NCBI RefSeq assembly: GCF_004114955.1
Contig: NZ_CP030053.1
Span: forward strand, 5,394,001-5,458,000
Length of the DNA: 64,000 bases
Direction: 5' to 3'
Source of the DNA: Bradyrhizobium guangzhouense
GTDB taxonomy: Bacteria > Pseudomonadota > Alphaproteobacteria > Rhizobiales > Xanthobacteraceae
A program made the translations under genes and the position numbers. Positions 8,916-17,569 of the stretch are shown piece by piece. Position 1 is the first letter of the stretch. Each line of letters begins with the position of its first letter. Under the pieces are notes generated by a model that was not told the DNA's origin, did not search any database, and saw nothing but the letters and a program-made list of their open reading frames with translations.

Positions 8916-8967
8916 CTTGATTCAGAATCAGTTTACCTGCACTTGGGCTTGGGGGAGTGATGGGGTC

Positions 8968-9282
8968 ATGGACGTAGCAGCGGCGATTGCAGCATTCGAG
9001 GTATTTATAGAGCGAAAGCAGAATGAGCTCGGGGAGACCCTTGCGTCCCTAGGCAGGCCCGAGCGCCTGTCGCGCGGGTGGGCGTTTTACTATCAATCGC
9101 GTGCCTACATGGAGACTGGTGAGTTTAGTTCAATGCTAGTCGGCCATGGGCCTGTCGTGATCAAGGATGAGGGTGGGATCATCGAGGGCGGCTCACTGGA
9201 CAATGACCCAGAAGCTTTGCTGAATCGCGTCGGCGAGACACCGATAAACGGTCCTGATGTTGGCGACCCGCATCTTCGCTGA
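8968..9282 (+). CDS. Imm35/YrhB-domain protein (possible immunity protein)
   Basis: 104 residues from ATG 8968, the first Met before the recognisable domain; a longer in-frame reading from 8764 covers repeat sequence and is unlikely. The core is the YrhB/Imm35 fold signature: SRGWAFYYQSRAYMETGEF, then LVGHGPVVIKDEGG and GGSLDNDPEALLNR. Imm35 proteins are predicted immunity proteins of polymorphic toxins, though many genomes carry stand-alone copies of unknown role. No toxin is adjacent on the same strand. A convergent short gene with a double-glycine leader ends 74 bp away. Confidence 0.75.
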   Translation: MDVAAAIAAFEVFIERKQNELGETLASLGRPERLSRGWAFYYQSRAYMETGEFSSMLVGHGPVVIKDEGGIIEGGSLDNDPEALLNRVGETPINGPDVGDPHLR

Positions 9283-9355
9283 TCGGCCACTAGCTGCTGG
9301 GCGTCAATCGCGGCACCCAAACACGACTCGCGGGACCCGATCCGCGCGCAGTGCT

Positions 9356-9535
9356 CTATTGCCCTTGGGTCAATTGCTGCAAAATCTGTTGAAACATTTG
9401 GGCGGGGTCGTTTTGACCAGACTTCCCTTGGTCTTTTCTGCACACGCCCTCAAGTGCCCCCTTGATGCCACCGCTCACGCAGTCGAGTTCGCGCTCACCC
9501 AGAACGTTGCTCTTCGCGTTGATTGTACCAGTCAT
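9356..9535 (-). CDS. Putative double-glycine-leader (bacteriocin/microcin-like) peptide
   Basis: 59 residues. The N-terminal 23 residues MTGTINAKSNVLGERELDCV+SGG match the class II bacteriocin/microcin leader pattern (L/I-x4-ELDxVSGG) processed after Gly-Gly by C39-peptidase ABC exporters. The predicted mature part is ~36 residues with one Cys (GVCRKDQGK) and a Gln-rich amphipathic tail (MFQQILQQLTQGQ). ATG 9535 is preceded by GGAG at about 9 nt. Leaders of this type are common in Bradyrhizobium as orphan genes; no exporter or modification enzyme is visible nearby. Whether it is a toxin, a signal or a relic is not known. Confidence 0.6.
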   Translation of the reverse strand: MTGTINAKSNVLGERELDCVSGGIKGALEGVCRKDQGKSGQNDPAQMFQQILQQLTQGQ

Positions 9536-9700
9536 CACATGTCTCCATTGGTCGGCGCGATCATCAAACGCCGGTGCGACCACATTGCCATCGCCGCATT
9601 CGTAGGGATGTGACAGCCATCACAAAATGTATGATTGACCGGGGGGCTCCCCTATCAGCACGTACGTGGCGGCGAAACCATCCCGCTATGGTCCGCTCAG

Positions 9701-9790
9701 TCACAAGCTGCTCCTCGCAGGCTGCTCCGAGTTGGTCCGCCATCTCTCCTGAGCAGGCATCGCGGCTCTCCGAGCGAAGGTCAACAACGC
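9701..9790. repeat. Degenerate dispersed intergenic repeat, copy B (downstream of CBS gene)
   Basis: TCACAAGCTGCTCCTCGCAG, then GCTGCTCCGAGTTGGTCCGC and CATCTCTCCTGAGCAGGCAT. It is clearly homologous to copy C at 10400-10494 in the same orientation. The 301-bp stretch 9536-9836 holds only this repeat and flanking low-similarity sequence; no gene is seen in it. Confidence 0.6.
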
Positions 9791-9836
9791 GCTACAGGCA
9801 GACATACTCAGGGGCGACAACACCGCGGTTCGTTTG

Positions 9837-10280
9837 TCAGCCCCCGGGACCGTCCTTCATGATGTAACCCATCAGGTCGTCCACGTTGTGCTCCAAATCC
9901 CGGATGATGTTCTTGACGACGTCTCCGATCGAGATCACGCCCACGACCTTGCCCGCATCCAGCACCGGCAGGTGACGAAAACCGCGCGCAGCCATCACTG
10001 CCATGCAGGCGTCCAGCGGATCGTCCGGCTTGATCGTCACCGGGTTGCCCGTCATCACCTGGCCCACCGGCGTCTGCTTCGCGTCGAGCCCGGGCAGCAG
10101 CACCTTGATGGCGCAATCACCCTGGGTCACGATACCGACCAGCTTGTCGTCGTCGATGACCAGCACCGAGCGGACCCGGTTGTCGCGCATCTGGCGCAAG
10201 GCTTCGACGACCATGTCGCCGGAACGTACATGGATCAGAGCGCCACGCTTCTGTGCCAGAGCGCCTTTTACCGTGCTCAT
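9837..10280 (-). CDS. CBS-domain pair protein
   Basis: 147 residues consisting of two CBS motifs (Bateman module): residues ~8-60 (MVVEALRQMRDNRVRSVLVI, GIVTQGD) and ~73-132 (VTIKPDDPLDACMAVMAARG, FRHLPVLDAGKVVGVISIGD). Stand-alone CBS pairs bind adenosine nucleotides and sense energy status; the partner is unknown. ATG 10280 follows GAGGGCAG; longer in-frame readings upstream run through repeat sequence. The gene is bracketed by two directly oriented copies of a degenerate repeat, which hints that it may have moved as a block. Confidence 0.88.
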   Translation of the reverse strand: MSTVKGALAQKRGALIHVRSGDMVVEALRQMRDNRVRSVLVIDDDKLVGIVTQGDCAIKVLLPGLDAKQTPVGQVMTGNPVTIKPDDPLDACMAVMAARGFRHLPVLDAGKVVGVISIGDVVKNIIRDLEHNVDDLMGYIMKDGPGG

Positions 10281-10399
10281 CGATCTGCCCTCGTGGGTCC
10301 TGTCCTGGCCCATCTCGATAAGGATAGTCGAAATAACTGGTCTCGTCAGCACCGCGCCGATGCCGCAGGGACCCCGCATGGGGGCAGCGGGGTAACGGG

Positions 10400-10494
10400 T
10401 CACAAGCTGCCCCTGGCGAGCTGCTCCGAGTTGGCCCGCCCATCTCCCGCGAGCGGACATTGCGGCCAAGTGAGGACAGCAACGGGCCAGAAGC
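10400..10494. repeat. Degenerate dispersed intergenic repeat, copy C (upstream of CBS gene)
   Basis: TCACAAGCTGCCCCTGGCGA, then GCTGCTCCGAGTTGGCCCGC, GAGCGGACATTGCGGCC and CAGCAACGGGCCAGAAGC. It has the same order and orientation as copy B, with scattered substitutions and small indels. Confidence 0.6.
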
Positions 10495-10659
10495 AAAAGG
10501 AGGATCATCGCAGCCCCAAATTTGCCGCAACCTCGGAGTCTGGTATCTCGGTGTTTTCAAAGACCTTTGAGGGTTGGCGGATCGTGCCGCCAGCTCGGTC
10601 ATCCGACCTGGCACCGGATTTGAACCCCCAAGATCAACGGAATGGTGGAATATCGGCCG

Positions 10660-13131
10660 ATGCGGTTGATGGCGCGATTGCTCGGTTTTCTCTTCACGAT
10701 AGGCACCATCATATTTCTGATCGGCGTGGCCGGCGTGGCAGGGCTCGTCTGGCACTTCTCGAAAGACCTTCCGGATTATTCGCAATTGCAGGATTACGAA
10801 CCGTCCGTGATGACGCGCGTCCATGCGGCTGACGGCTCTCTCGTCGGCGAATATGCGCGGGAACGCAGGCTCTATTTGCCGATCCAGGCCGTGCCCAAGC
10901 TGGTCATCAACGCGTTTCTCGCCGCGGAGGACAAGAACTTCTACGAGCATGGCGGCGTCGATTTCTCCGGAATGGCGCGAGCTGCGCTTCTCTATGTGGA
11001 GAATTTCGGCTCGGATCGCCGTCCGCAAGGCGCGTCCACCATTACCCAGCAGGTCGCCAAGAATTTCCTGCTGACGAATCAAGTGTCATTCGCCCGCAAG
11101 ATCAAGGAGGCACTGCTGGCGACGCGCATCGAGCGCACCTATTCCAAGGACAAGATCCTCGAGCTTTATCTGAACGAGATCTATCTGGGCGCAGGCTCTT
11201 ACGGCATCGCTGCGGCCGCGCTGACCTATTTCGACAAGTCCGTGAACGAGCTGACCGTCGCGGAAGCCGCCTACCTCGCGGCATTGCCCAAGATGCCCGG
11301 CAGCCTCAATCCGGTCCGCAACCACGACCGCGCGATCGAGCGTCGCAACTACGTGGTCGACCGCCTGTTCGAGAACGGCTGGATCAGCAAGGCCGATGCG
11401 GACAAAGCCCGCAAGGAGCCGATCGAATTCGTCAGTCACTCCAACAGCGCACATCGTTTCGCCGGCGAATATTTCGCCGAGGAGGTCCGGCGCGAGCTGC
11501 TCGAGCGCTACGGCGAGAAGAAACTGTATGAGGGTGGCTTGTCGGTCCACACCACCCTCGATCCGAAGATTCAGGTCATGGCACGCAAGGCCATGGTCGC
11601 CGGGCTCGCAAAATACGACGAAGCGCAGGGTTATCGCGGGCCGGTCAGCAAACTCGACATGGCCGGCGATTGGGGCGTCAAGCTGGCCGACGTGAAGTCT
11701 CTCGCCGACGTCTCGCCATGGCGGATGGCGGTGGTGCTGCAGGTCTCCGATCAGTCCGCCCGGATTGGCTTCCAACCCGCTCGCGAGTCGACCGGCGCGC
11801 TCAGCCCGGACCGCGAGATCGGCTTGATCCCGCTCGACGGCGTGAAGTGGGCCAAGGCCGTCGCGGGTCCGTCCCGTGGAAGGACCCCGTCCTCGGTGGC
11901 GCAAGTGTTGCAGCCGGGAGATGTGATCTATGCCGATCCATTGTACCGGGACGGCAAACCCGTCAGCGGTCAATACCGGCTCGAGCAAGTGCCCGAGGTA
12001 TCTGGCGCACTGGTCGCGATGGAGCCCACGACGGGTCGCGTGCTGGCCATGGTGGGCGGCTTCTCGTTCGACCAGAGCCAGTTCAACCGCGCCACCCAAG
12101 CCTATCGGCAACCCGGTTCGTCGTTCAAGCCGATCGTCTATGCGGCAGCACTGGACAATGGCTACACACCATCGAGCCAGGAGCTCGCCGCACCGATCGA
12201 GATCGACATGGGACCGGGCGCCGGCGTATGGCGGCCGGAGAACTTCTCCGCGAGCGAGAACAATCTGGGGCCGACGACGCTTCGCAATGCGCTGCGGCTG
12301 TCCCTGAACACGGTGACCGTGCGCCTGGCGCAGGACATCGGCATGCCCCTGATCTCCGAATACGCCAAACGTTTCGGCATCTATGACGAACTACCGAATT
12401 ACTTGTCCTATTCGCTCGGCACGGGCGAAACGACCGTCATGCGGATGGTAACGGCCTATTCCATGATCGCCAATGGCGGTCGCCGCGTGAAATCCACCTT
12501 GATCGACCGCATCCAGGACCGTTACGGTCACACCATCTTCAGGCACGACAGCCGCGAATGTATCGGCTGCGACGCCGCCGGGAATTGGCACGACCAGCCG
12601 GAGCCGCAATTGATCGACCACCGTCAGCAGGTGCTCGATCCCATGACCGACTACCAGATCACCGAGATGATGGAAGGTGTCGTCCAAAGTGGCACCGCCA
12701 TGGGCATGCGTGACATCGGCAAGCCGATCGCCGGCAAAACCGGCACGACCAACCAGGCGAAGGACGTGTGGTTCATCGGCTTCTCGCCGGATCTCGTCGT
12801 CGGCCTCTATGTTGGTTACGACAAGCCGCGCAGCCTCGGCAGCGGGAAGCAGGCGCAAGCCGCGTTCATCGCGGTTCCGATCGCGCATGATTTCATGAAG
12901 CTTGCACTCGCCGACAAGCCGGCGACCCCGTTCAAGGTGCCTGCCGGGATCAAGCTCGTCCGCGTAGACCCCAAGACCGGGATGCGCGCCGGGCCTGCCC
13001 AGAGCGCAATCATCGAGCCTTTCAAACCCGGCACGGCACCGCCGGATTATTATTCGGAAATGGGCGACGACGATCCGGACCGCAGGTCACTTCCCCCGGA
13101 CGCCGGACCCGTCATGCACGGACTTTACTAG
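10660..13131 (+). CDS. mrcA: Penicillin-binding protein 1A (bifunctional glycosyltransferase/transpeptidase)
   Basis: Class A PBP that polymerises and cross-links peptidoglycan in the periplasm; 823 residues from ATG 10660 (GGTGGA upstream; a start six codons earlier at 10642 is possible). One N-terminal membrane anchor (~residues 5-30), a GT51 domain with catalytic EDKNFYEHGG and QGASTITQQVAKNF, an OB-like insert, and the transpeptidase with S487-S-F-K490, the S-L-N motif in LRLSLNTVTV and the KTGTT motif. A CxxC pair (ECIGCDAAG) lies between SxN and KTG. The C-terminus is short and Pro-rich. The gene is isolated and probably one of several pbpA/mrcA paralogues. Confidence 0.92.
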   Translation: MRLMARLLGFLFTIGTIIFLIGVAGVAGLVWHFSKDLPDYSQLQDYEPSVMTRVHAADGSLVGEYARERRLYLPIQAVPKLVINAFLAAEDKNFYEHGGVDFSGMARAALLYVENFGSDRRPQGASTITQQVAKNFLLTNQVSFARKIKEALLATRIERTYSKDKILELYLNEIYLGAGSYGIAAAALTYFDKSVNELTVAEAAYLAALPKMPGSLNPVRNHDRAIERRNYVVDRLFENGWISKADADKARKEPIEFVSHSNSAHRFAGEYFAEEVRRELLERYGEKKLYEGGLSVHTTLDPKIQVMARKAMVAGLAKYDEAQGYRGPVSKLDMAGDWGVKLADVKSLADVSPWRMAVVLQVSDQSARIGFQPARESTGALSPDREIGLIPLDGVKWAKAVAGPSRGRTPSSVAQVLQPGDVIYADPLYRDGKPVSGQYRLEQVPEVSGALVAMEPTTGRVLAMVGGFSFDQSQFNRATQAYRQPGSSFKPIVYAAALDNGYTPSSQELAAPIEIDMGPGAGVWRPENFSASENNLGPTTLRNALRLSLNTVTVRLAQDIGMPLISEYAKRFGIYDELPNYLSYSLGTGETTVMRMVTAYSMIANGGRRVKSTLIDRIQDRYGHTIFRHDSRECIGCDAAGNWHDQPEPQLIDHRQQVLDPMTDYQITEMMEGVVQSGTAMGMRDIGKPIAGKTGTTNQAKDVWFIGFSPDLVVGLYVGYDKPRSLGSGKQAQAAFIAVPIAHDFMKLALADKPATPFKVPAGIKLVRVDPKTGMRAGPAQSAIIEPFKPGTAPPDYYSEMGDDDPDRRSLPPDAGPVMHGLY

Positions 13132-13287
13132 CCTCACCTGATGTTCGCAGGCGGAGGAAATGGTTGCTCACTTGCCAGCCACGTGATGCATATTCCGGGC
13201 TTGGGGTCACAAGCAGTCATGCCCTGATGAAGCATGGAACCTGCTTGCGCCCGAAAGCCGACATCGGCGCCTTCATGAATGCGCCAC

Positions 13288-14106
13288 CTAGTCCCAGGCG
13301 GGCGCAAAGCCCGGATTGACGCAACGCTTGTCCTTCGGCAGCGCGGCGATCTTCTTGCGGTCGGCATCGTCCAGCTCGATCTTCAGTGCGTCGAGATTGG
13401 CCTGCTGGCTCTCGCGGCGCGAGGCCTTCGGAATCGCGGCGACGCCGTCCTGGTCGAGCAGCCATTTCAATGCGACTTGCGCGGCGCTCGCATTGTGCCT
13501 GGCGCCGATCTCGGCGAGCACCGGGTCCGTGGCAAAACGCCCCTGCGCCAGCGGGCAATAGGCGACCAGCGGGATCGACTTCGCCCTGAGATAGGCCAGC
13601 ACCTTCGATTGATCCAGCATCGCGTGATATTCGACCTGGTTGCAGGCGATCGGCGCCTTGATGTCCTCGACCGCGATCTTGAGCAGCGCCGTGGTGAAAT
13701 TGGCAACGCCGATCGCGCGCGTCCGCCCCTCCTCCTTCAGCTTCATCAGGGTCTCGAACACCGCGCCCCAGTTCGCCGATTTCGATGGCCAGTGCACCAG
13801 GTAGAGATCGACATGGTCGAGCCTGAGCTTCGTCAGGCTGGCGTCGAAGGCGCGGCGGATCGCATCGGGGCTAAGGTTCTCGTGCCAGACCTTGGTCGTG
13901 ACGTGCAACTCGCCACGCGGCACGGAGCTGGCGGCGAGCGCGGCGCCGATCACCTCCTCGTTGGCATACATTTCGGCGGTGTCGATGTGGCGGTAACCGA
14001 TCGACAGCGCGCTCTCGACCGCGGCACGGCAGGCATCGCCCTGCATGCGGAAAGTGCCGAGGCCGAGCTTGGGCATGCTGATGCCCTGTGTTTTCAGATT
14101 GTCCAT
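13288..14106 (-). CDS. Aldo/keto reductase (2,5-diketo-D-gluconate reductase-like)
   Basis: 272 residues, a soluble NADPH-dependent carbonyl reductase of the AKR superfamily with a TIM-barrel fold. The catalytic tetrad is visible: D42 and Y47 in GYRHIDTAEMYANE, K72 in TTKVWHENL and H105 in LVHWPS. The NADP-binding C-terminal IPKASRRESQQANLDAL is present. It resembles the DkgB subgroup acting on diketo-gluconate, methylglyoxal and similar small aldehydes; the true substrate is open. ATG 14106 begins the family N-terminus (ISMPKLGLGTFRM). Transcribed alone. Confidence 0.9.
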   Translation of the reverse strand: MDNLKTQGISMPKLGLGTFRMQGDACRAAVESALSIGYRHIDTAEMYANEEVIGAALAASSVPRGELHVTTKVWHENLSPDAIRRAFDASLTKLRLDHVDLYLVHWPSKSANWGAVFETLMKLKEEGRTRAIGVANFTTALLKIAVEDIKAPIACNQVEYHAMLDQSKVLAYLRAKSIPLVAYCPLAQGRFATDPVLAEIGARHNASAAQVALKWLLDQDGVAAIPKASRRESQQANLDALKIELDDADRKKIAALPKDKRCVNPGFAPAWD

Positions 14107-14256
14107 GGAACAGGCTCCTGAGGTATTGCAGCCCGCCGGATGCGCGCGACGATGCCGCGTGAGCAGACTCTTCGGTGATGGAAAAGAGGTGGCGGGGACG
14201 GGCAGTATAGCCGCGAGGACGCGGGGCGGCCAATCAAGATCGGGTTAGGTGGTCCC

Positions 14257-14278
14257 CCTCTCCCGCTTGCGGGAGAGG
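14257..14278. repeat. REP-like hairpin between aldo/keto reductase and phoD genes
   Basis: Perfect 10-bp inverted repeat CCTCTCCCGC/GCGGGAGAGG with a 2-nt TT centre, 19 bp downstream of the phoD stop. No T-run follows on either strand, so it looks more like the common rhizobial palindromic intergenic repeat than a simple terminator. Confidence 0.6.
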
Positions 14279-14297
14279 TGAACCAGCCGCCCAGCCC

Positions 14298-15857
14298 TCA
14301 CGAATGCTGCGCCACCAACGCCGGCCGCGCCTGAGGCACGATGTCCACCGACCAGAGGTCGCGGTTGTCGACGTCTTTCAGGGTCACCGTCATCACGCCG
14401 CTGGCGCCGTCGATGTCGACCCGGCCGAAGAACTGCAGGCCGAAGCAGGGTGCGAGATTCTCGCCCTGGGCCTCGCTGCAGCCATTCCGGTACATCGCCG
14501 TGGGGCCGAACGTGTTGTCGAGCTCGCCGGGGCCCCAGGTGCCGGCGTGGAGAGGACCGGAGACGAACTCCCAGAACGGCTCGAAATCCTGGAATTGCGC
14601 CTTGTTCGGATCGTAGTAGTGCGCCGCGGTGTAGTGCATGTCGGCGGTGAGCCAGACGATGTTGCGGATACCCGCGCGCTTGATCGCGGCCAGCAGATCG
14701 GCGATCTCGTGCTCGCGCCGATCGGGCGGGCCGTCGCCGAGCGCGACGGCATCGAGGCTGATCAGGCCGATCGGCAGATCCGCCGCGATCACCTTCCAGG
14801 TCGCGCGCGAGGCGGCGAGCTCGCGCTTCAGCCAGGCGAGCTGCGCGGCGCCAAGAATCCAGCCACGCTGATCCCTGCCCTTGTTCCAGGTCTCGTCGCG
14901 GTAGCTGCGCATGTCGATCAGGAAGACATCGAGGAGCGGGCCATAAGAGATCTTGCGATAGACGCGGCCCTGCCGCGCGCCGATGTCGCGGATCGGCATG
15001 AAGTCGAAGAAGGCCCGGCGGGCGCGCGCGACCAGGCGCGGCGTGCCGTCGTCCTCATAGCCGGCAGCGTCGTAGCTGCCGGTCGGCGACCAGTCGTTGG
15101 TGACCTCGTGATCGTCCCATTGCGCGAACATCGGCACCTCGGCGTGGAAGGCACGGAAATGCTCGTCGAGATGATTGTATTTGTAGTTGCCGCGGAACTG
15201 CGCCAGCGTGTGCGCGACCTCCGACTTCTCCTCGGTCACGACGTTGCGCCAGGTCTCGCCGTTCGGCAGCTTCTGCTCAGACGGAATGGTGCAGTCGGCA
15301 TAGATGTGGTCGCCGGAATGGATGAAGAAATCCGGCCTGAGGTCCAGCATGGTGCGATAGCTGCGATAGCCGCCGCGGGAGATGTCGATGCCCCAGCCCT
15401 GCCCCGCGACGTCGCCCGACCACAGGAACGAGATCGACTCGCCGGCGGCGGGCGCGGTGCGGAAATGACCGACGCGGCTTTCGCCTGGGATGCCGGTCGC
15501 GATGTCGTCGAAGCGGACGCGATAGAAGATGTCCTGCCCGGGCGGCAGATCGCCGAGCTGCAGCTTTGCGGTGAAGTCGGCATCGGGCAGAGCATCACGC
15601 GACGCAGATGCGATGATGGTTTTGAAACTCTCGACGGTCGAACACTCCACCTGCATCCGCGCGGGCCGGTCGGCGCGCGCCCAGATCACGGCGGAGCCGT
15701 CCGAGATATCGCCGGACTGGATGCCGCCCGCGATCTGCGGACGATCAGCGGCGCGGCTGATGCCGGGCTTTGCGAGCGAGGCGATGGCGAGAGAGGATGT
15801 GGAGCGGACCAGGAACTGCCGCCGGGTCCATGCGCGCGAGGCGCGGAGCGTTGCCAT
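14298..15857 (-). CDS. phoD: Alkaline phosphatase D family protein, Tat-exported
   Basis: 519 residues from ATG 15857 (a TTG one codon earlier is also possible). N-terminal twin-arginine signal (WTRRQFLVRSTSSLAIAS), so the enzyme folds in the cytoplasm and works in the periplasm. An N-terminal beta domain (~residues 40-140) precedes the metallophosphatase domain with HSGDHIYADC, AQWDDHEVTNDWSPTG, LIDMRSYRD and TADMHYTAAHYYDP, the metal ligands expected for Fe/Ca-dependent PhoD. It hydrolyses phosphate mono- and diesters, usually for phosphate scavenging. No Pho box was recognised upstream. Confidence 0.9.
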   Translation of the reverse strand: MATLRASRAWTRRQFLVRSTSSLAIASLAKPGISRAADRPQIAGGIQSGDISDGSAVIWARADRPARMQVECSTVESFKTIIASASRDALPDADFTAKLQLGDLPPGQDIFYRVRFDDIATGIPGESRVGHFRTAPAAGESISFLWSGDVAGQGWGIDISRGGYRSYRTMLDLRPDFFIHSGDHIYADCTIPSEQKLPNGETWRNVVTEEKSEVAHTLAQFRGNYKYNHLDEHFRAFHAEVPMFAQWDDHEVTNDWSPTGSYDAAGYEDDGTPRLVARARRAFFDFMPIRDIGARQGRVYRKISYGPLLDVFLIDMRSYRDETWNKGRDQRGWILGAAQLAWLKRELAASRATWKVIAADLPIGLISLDAVALGDGPPDRREHEIADLLAAIKRAGIRNIVWLTADMHYTAAHYYDPNKAQFQDFEPFWEFVSGPLHAGTWGPGELDNTFGPTAMYRNGCSEAQGENLAPCFGLQFFGRVDIDGASGVMTVTLKDVDNRDLWSVDIVPQARPALVAQHS

Positions 15858-15975
15858 CAAGGAAACCTTCGTCGAATCGCGACGGAAGGTGCCTGCGCCG
15901 TTTGACGGCTGGCTTACGTTTCCTTGACTCCGGGCCTACGGTTTTGCGACGCGGGGATGACGGCCTCGGACCGGC

Positions 15976-16395
15976 TCAATGCTTCCAGTTGCAGATGCCG
16001 CCGGAGCGGCACGGCCAGGTCTGGATGCGGGTGTCCATCGCCTGCGCGTCGAGCGGATTGCCGTGACGATGCGCTAACTTCGTGCGCGCGGCGCCGCGCG
16101 GCCGGGCGCTCCTGGTGTGAGCGATCTTCGGCTCGGAGACGTGCACGCGTTCGGCCGCGACCTTCTTCGGCACATCGACCGGCTCGGCGCGGGCCTGCGC
16201 TTCGTTGCCGCCCTTCGCTTCCATCGCAACCGGCGCGAATTGCGTCTCGGGCCCGAGCCGCTTCGGCGACAGCACGGCCTTGGAGAGATCGAGACCGAAA
16301 TATTCGTCGGGCTTGTAGTCGTCAGCGCGCGCGAGACCGCCCACTGCGAGCACGAGGGCAATGGCAACCGCACTGGGAATGCTTTTCAGGACCAC
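15976..16395 (-). CDS. Secreted basic hypothetical protein
   Basis: 139 residues starting at GTG 16395, chosen because GGAGGC lies just upstream and a clean signal peptide follows (VVLKSIPSAVAIALVLAVGG..ARA). The mature protein begins DDYKPDEYFGLDLSKAVLSP, has a low-complexity Ala/Val/Glu/Lys middle and ends in a basic His/Arg-rich region with two Cys (WPCRSGGICNWKH). No known domain was recognised. The gene lies alone between phoD and the nitronate monooxygenase-like gene. Confidence 0.72.
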   Translation of the reverse strand: MVLKSIPSAVAIALVLAVGGLARADDYKPDEYFGLDLSKAVLSPKRLGPETQFAPVAMEAKGGNEAQARAEPVDVPKKVAAERVHVSEPKIAHTRSARPRGAARTKLAHRHGNPLDAQAMDTRIQTWPCRSGGICNWKH

Positions 16396-16502
16396 GGACG
16401 CCTCCTGAAATTTGATGTTGAGGAGCAATTTACTCCTATTTAGGAGGCGTTCCGCGCAATTCCAGCGGCCAATTGTCGCCGTGGTTAAGAAGTTTGGCGG
16501 TG

Positions 16503-17504
16503 TCAGGCGACCTTTCGCGTCGTACCCGTCCCGTCGAGGAACCCGATCAGCCTGCTGCGGATGATTTGTTCCGCCTCGGTCATGATGCGATCGATGAGTT
16601 CCTTGCAGGAGGGGATGTCGTGGATCAGACCCGCGACCATGCCGCAGCTCCAGGCGCCGGCATCCATCTGCCCCTCCAGCATGATCCTGGGATAGACGCC
16701 CGCGACCTGGTCGTGGATGTCGTCGATGGTGAGCTTGTCGCCCTTGGCATGCTCGATCTCGAGCAGGCGGTCGACATTGGCGTTCTTCAGCACGCGCTCG
16801 GTGTTGCGCAAGGACCGCATGATCAGGCGGGTGTCGAGCTCGGTCGCCGCGACCAGCGCGTTCTTCACGTTCTGATGCACTGGCGCTTCCTTGGTGGCGA
16901 TGAAACGCGTGCCCATGTTCATGCCCGATGCGCCCAGCGACAGCGCCGCGACCAGGCTGCGCCCGTCGGCCATGCCGCCGGAGGCCACGAACGGGATCTT
17001 CAATTCCTCCGCTGCGCGCGGCAGCAGGATCATGTTGGGAATGTCGTCCTCGCCGGGATGGCCGCCGCACTCGAAGCCGTCGACGCTGACGGCGTCGCAG
17101 CCGATGCGTTCGGCCTTCAGCGAATGACGCACCGAGGTGCATTTGTGGATCACCTTGATGCCGGCGGCCTTCAGCGCCGGCATGTATGCTTCCGGGCTGC
17201 GGCCCGCGGTCTCCACCGCCTTGATGCCGCCCTCGACGATGGCGGCGATGTATTCCGGATAGGGCGGCGCCGCGAAGGTCGGCAGGAAGGTGAGGTTCAC
17301 GCCGAACGGCTTGTCGGTCATGTCGCGACAGCGCGCGATTTCCTTGGCCAGCAGCTCCGGCGTCTTCTGCGTCAGACCGGTGATGATGCCGAGCCCGCCG
17401 GCATTGGAGACGGCGGCGGCAAGCTCCGCAAAGCCGACGAAATGCATGCCGCCCTGGATGATGGGGTGCTCGATGCCGAACAGTTCGGTGATCGCGGTCT
17501 TCAC
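16503..17504 (-). CDS. NAD(P)H-dependent flavin oxidoreductase / nitronate monooxygenase family
   Basis: 333 residues, an FMN TIM-barrel enzyme of the 2-nitropropane dioxygenase-like family. Motifs: IEHPIIQGGMHFVG at the N-terminus, GGLGIITGL, the phosphate-binding FECGGHPGEDD, and ASGGMADGRSLVAALSLGA. The family covers nitronate monooxygenases, NADH:quinone reductases and enoyl-reductase-like enzymes, so the reaction is uncertain. It starts at GTG 17504 with GGAGGAG upstream; a nearby ATG is out of frame. It sits 65 bp downstream of the SDR gene on the same strand and may be co-transcribed with it. Confidence 0.88.
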   Translation of the reverse strand: MKTAITELFGIEHPIIQGGMHFVGFAELAAAVSNAGGLGIITGLTQKTPELLAKEIARCRDMTDKPFGVNLTFLPTFAAPPYPEYIAAIVEGGIKAVETAGRSPEAYMPALKAAGIKVIHKCTSVRHSLKAERIGCDAVSVDGFECGGHPGEDDIPNMILLPRAAEELKIPFVASGGMADGRSLVAALSLGASGMNMGTRFIATKEAPVHQNVKNALVAATELDTRLIMRSLRNTERVLKNANVDRLLEIEHAKGDKLTIDDIHDQVAGVYPRIMLEGQMDAGAWSCGMVAGLIHDIPSCKELIDRIMTEAEQIIRSRLIGFLDGTGTTRKVA

Positions 17505-17569
17505 TTCATTCTCCTCCCCGGAATTTTGCCTGGCGTTCGGATCAGTCTAACCGGACTTCTGCGCCGCGG

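Noticed and set aside
8764..8967. N-terminal extension of the Imm35-like gene back to 8764
   Set aside because: The extra 68 residues run through the degenerate intergenic repeat and have no Imm35 similarity; ATG 8968 is the natural start.
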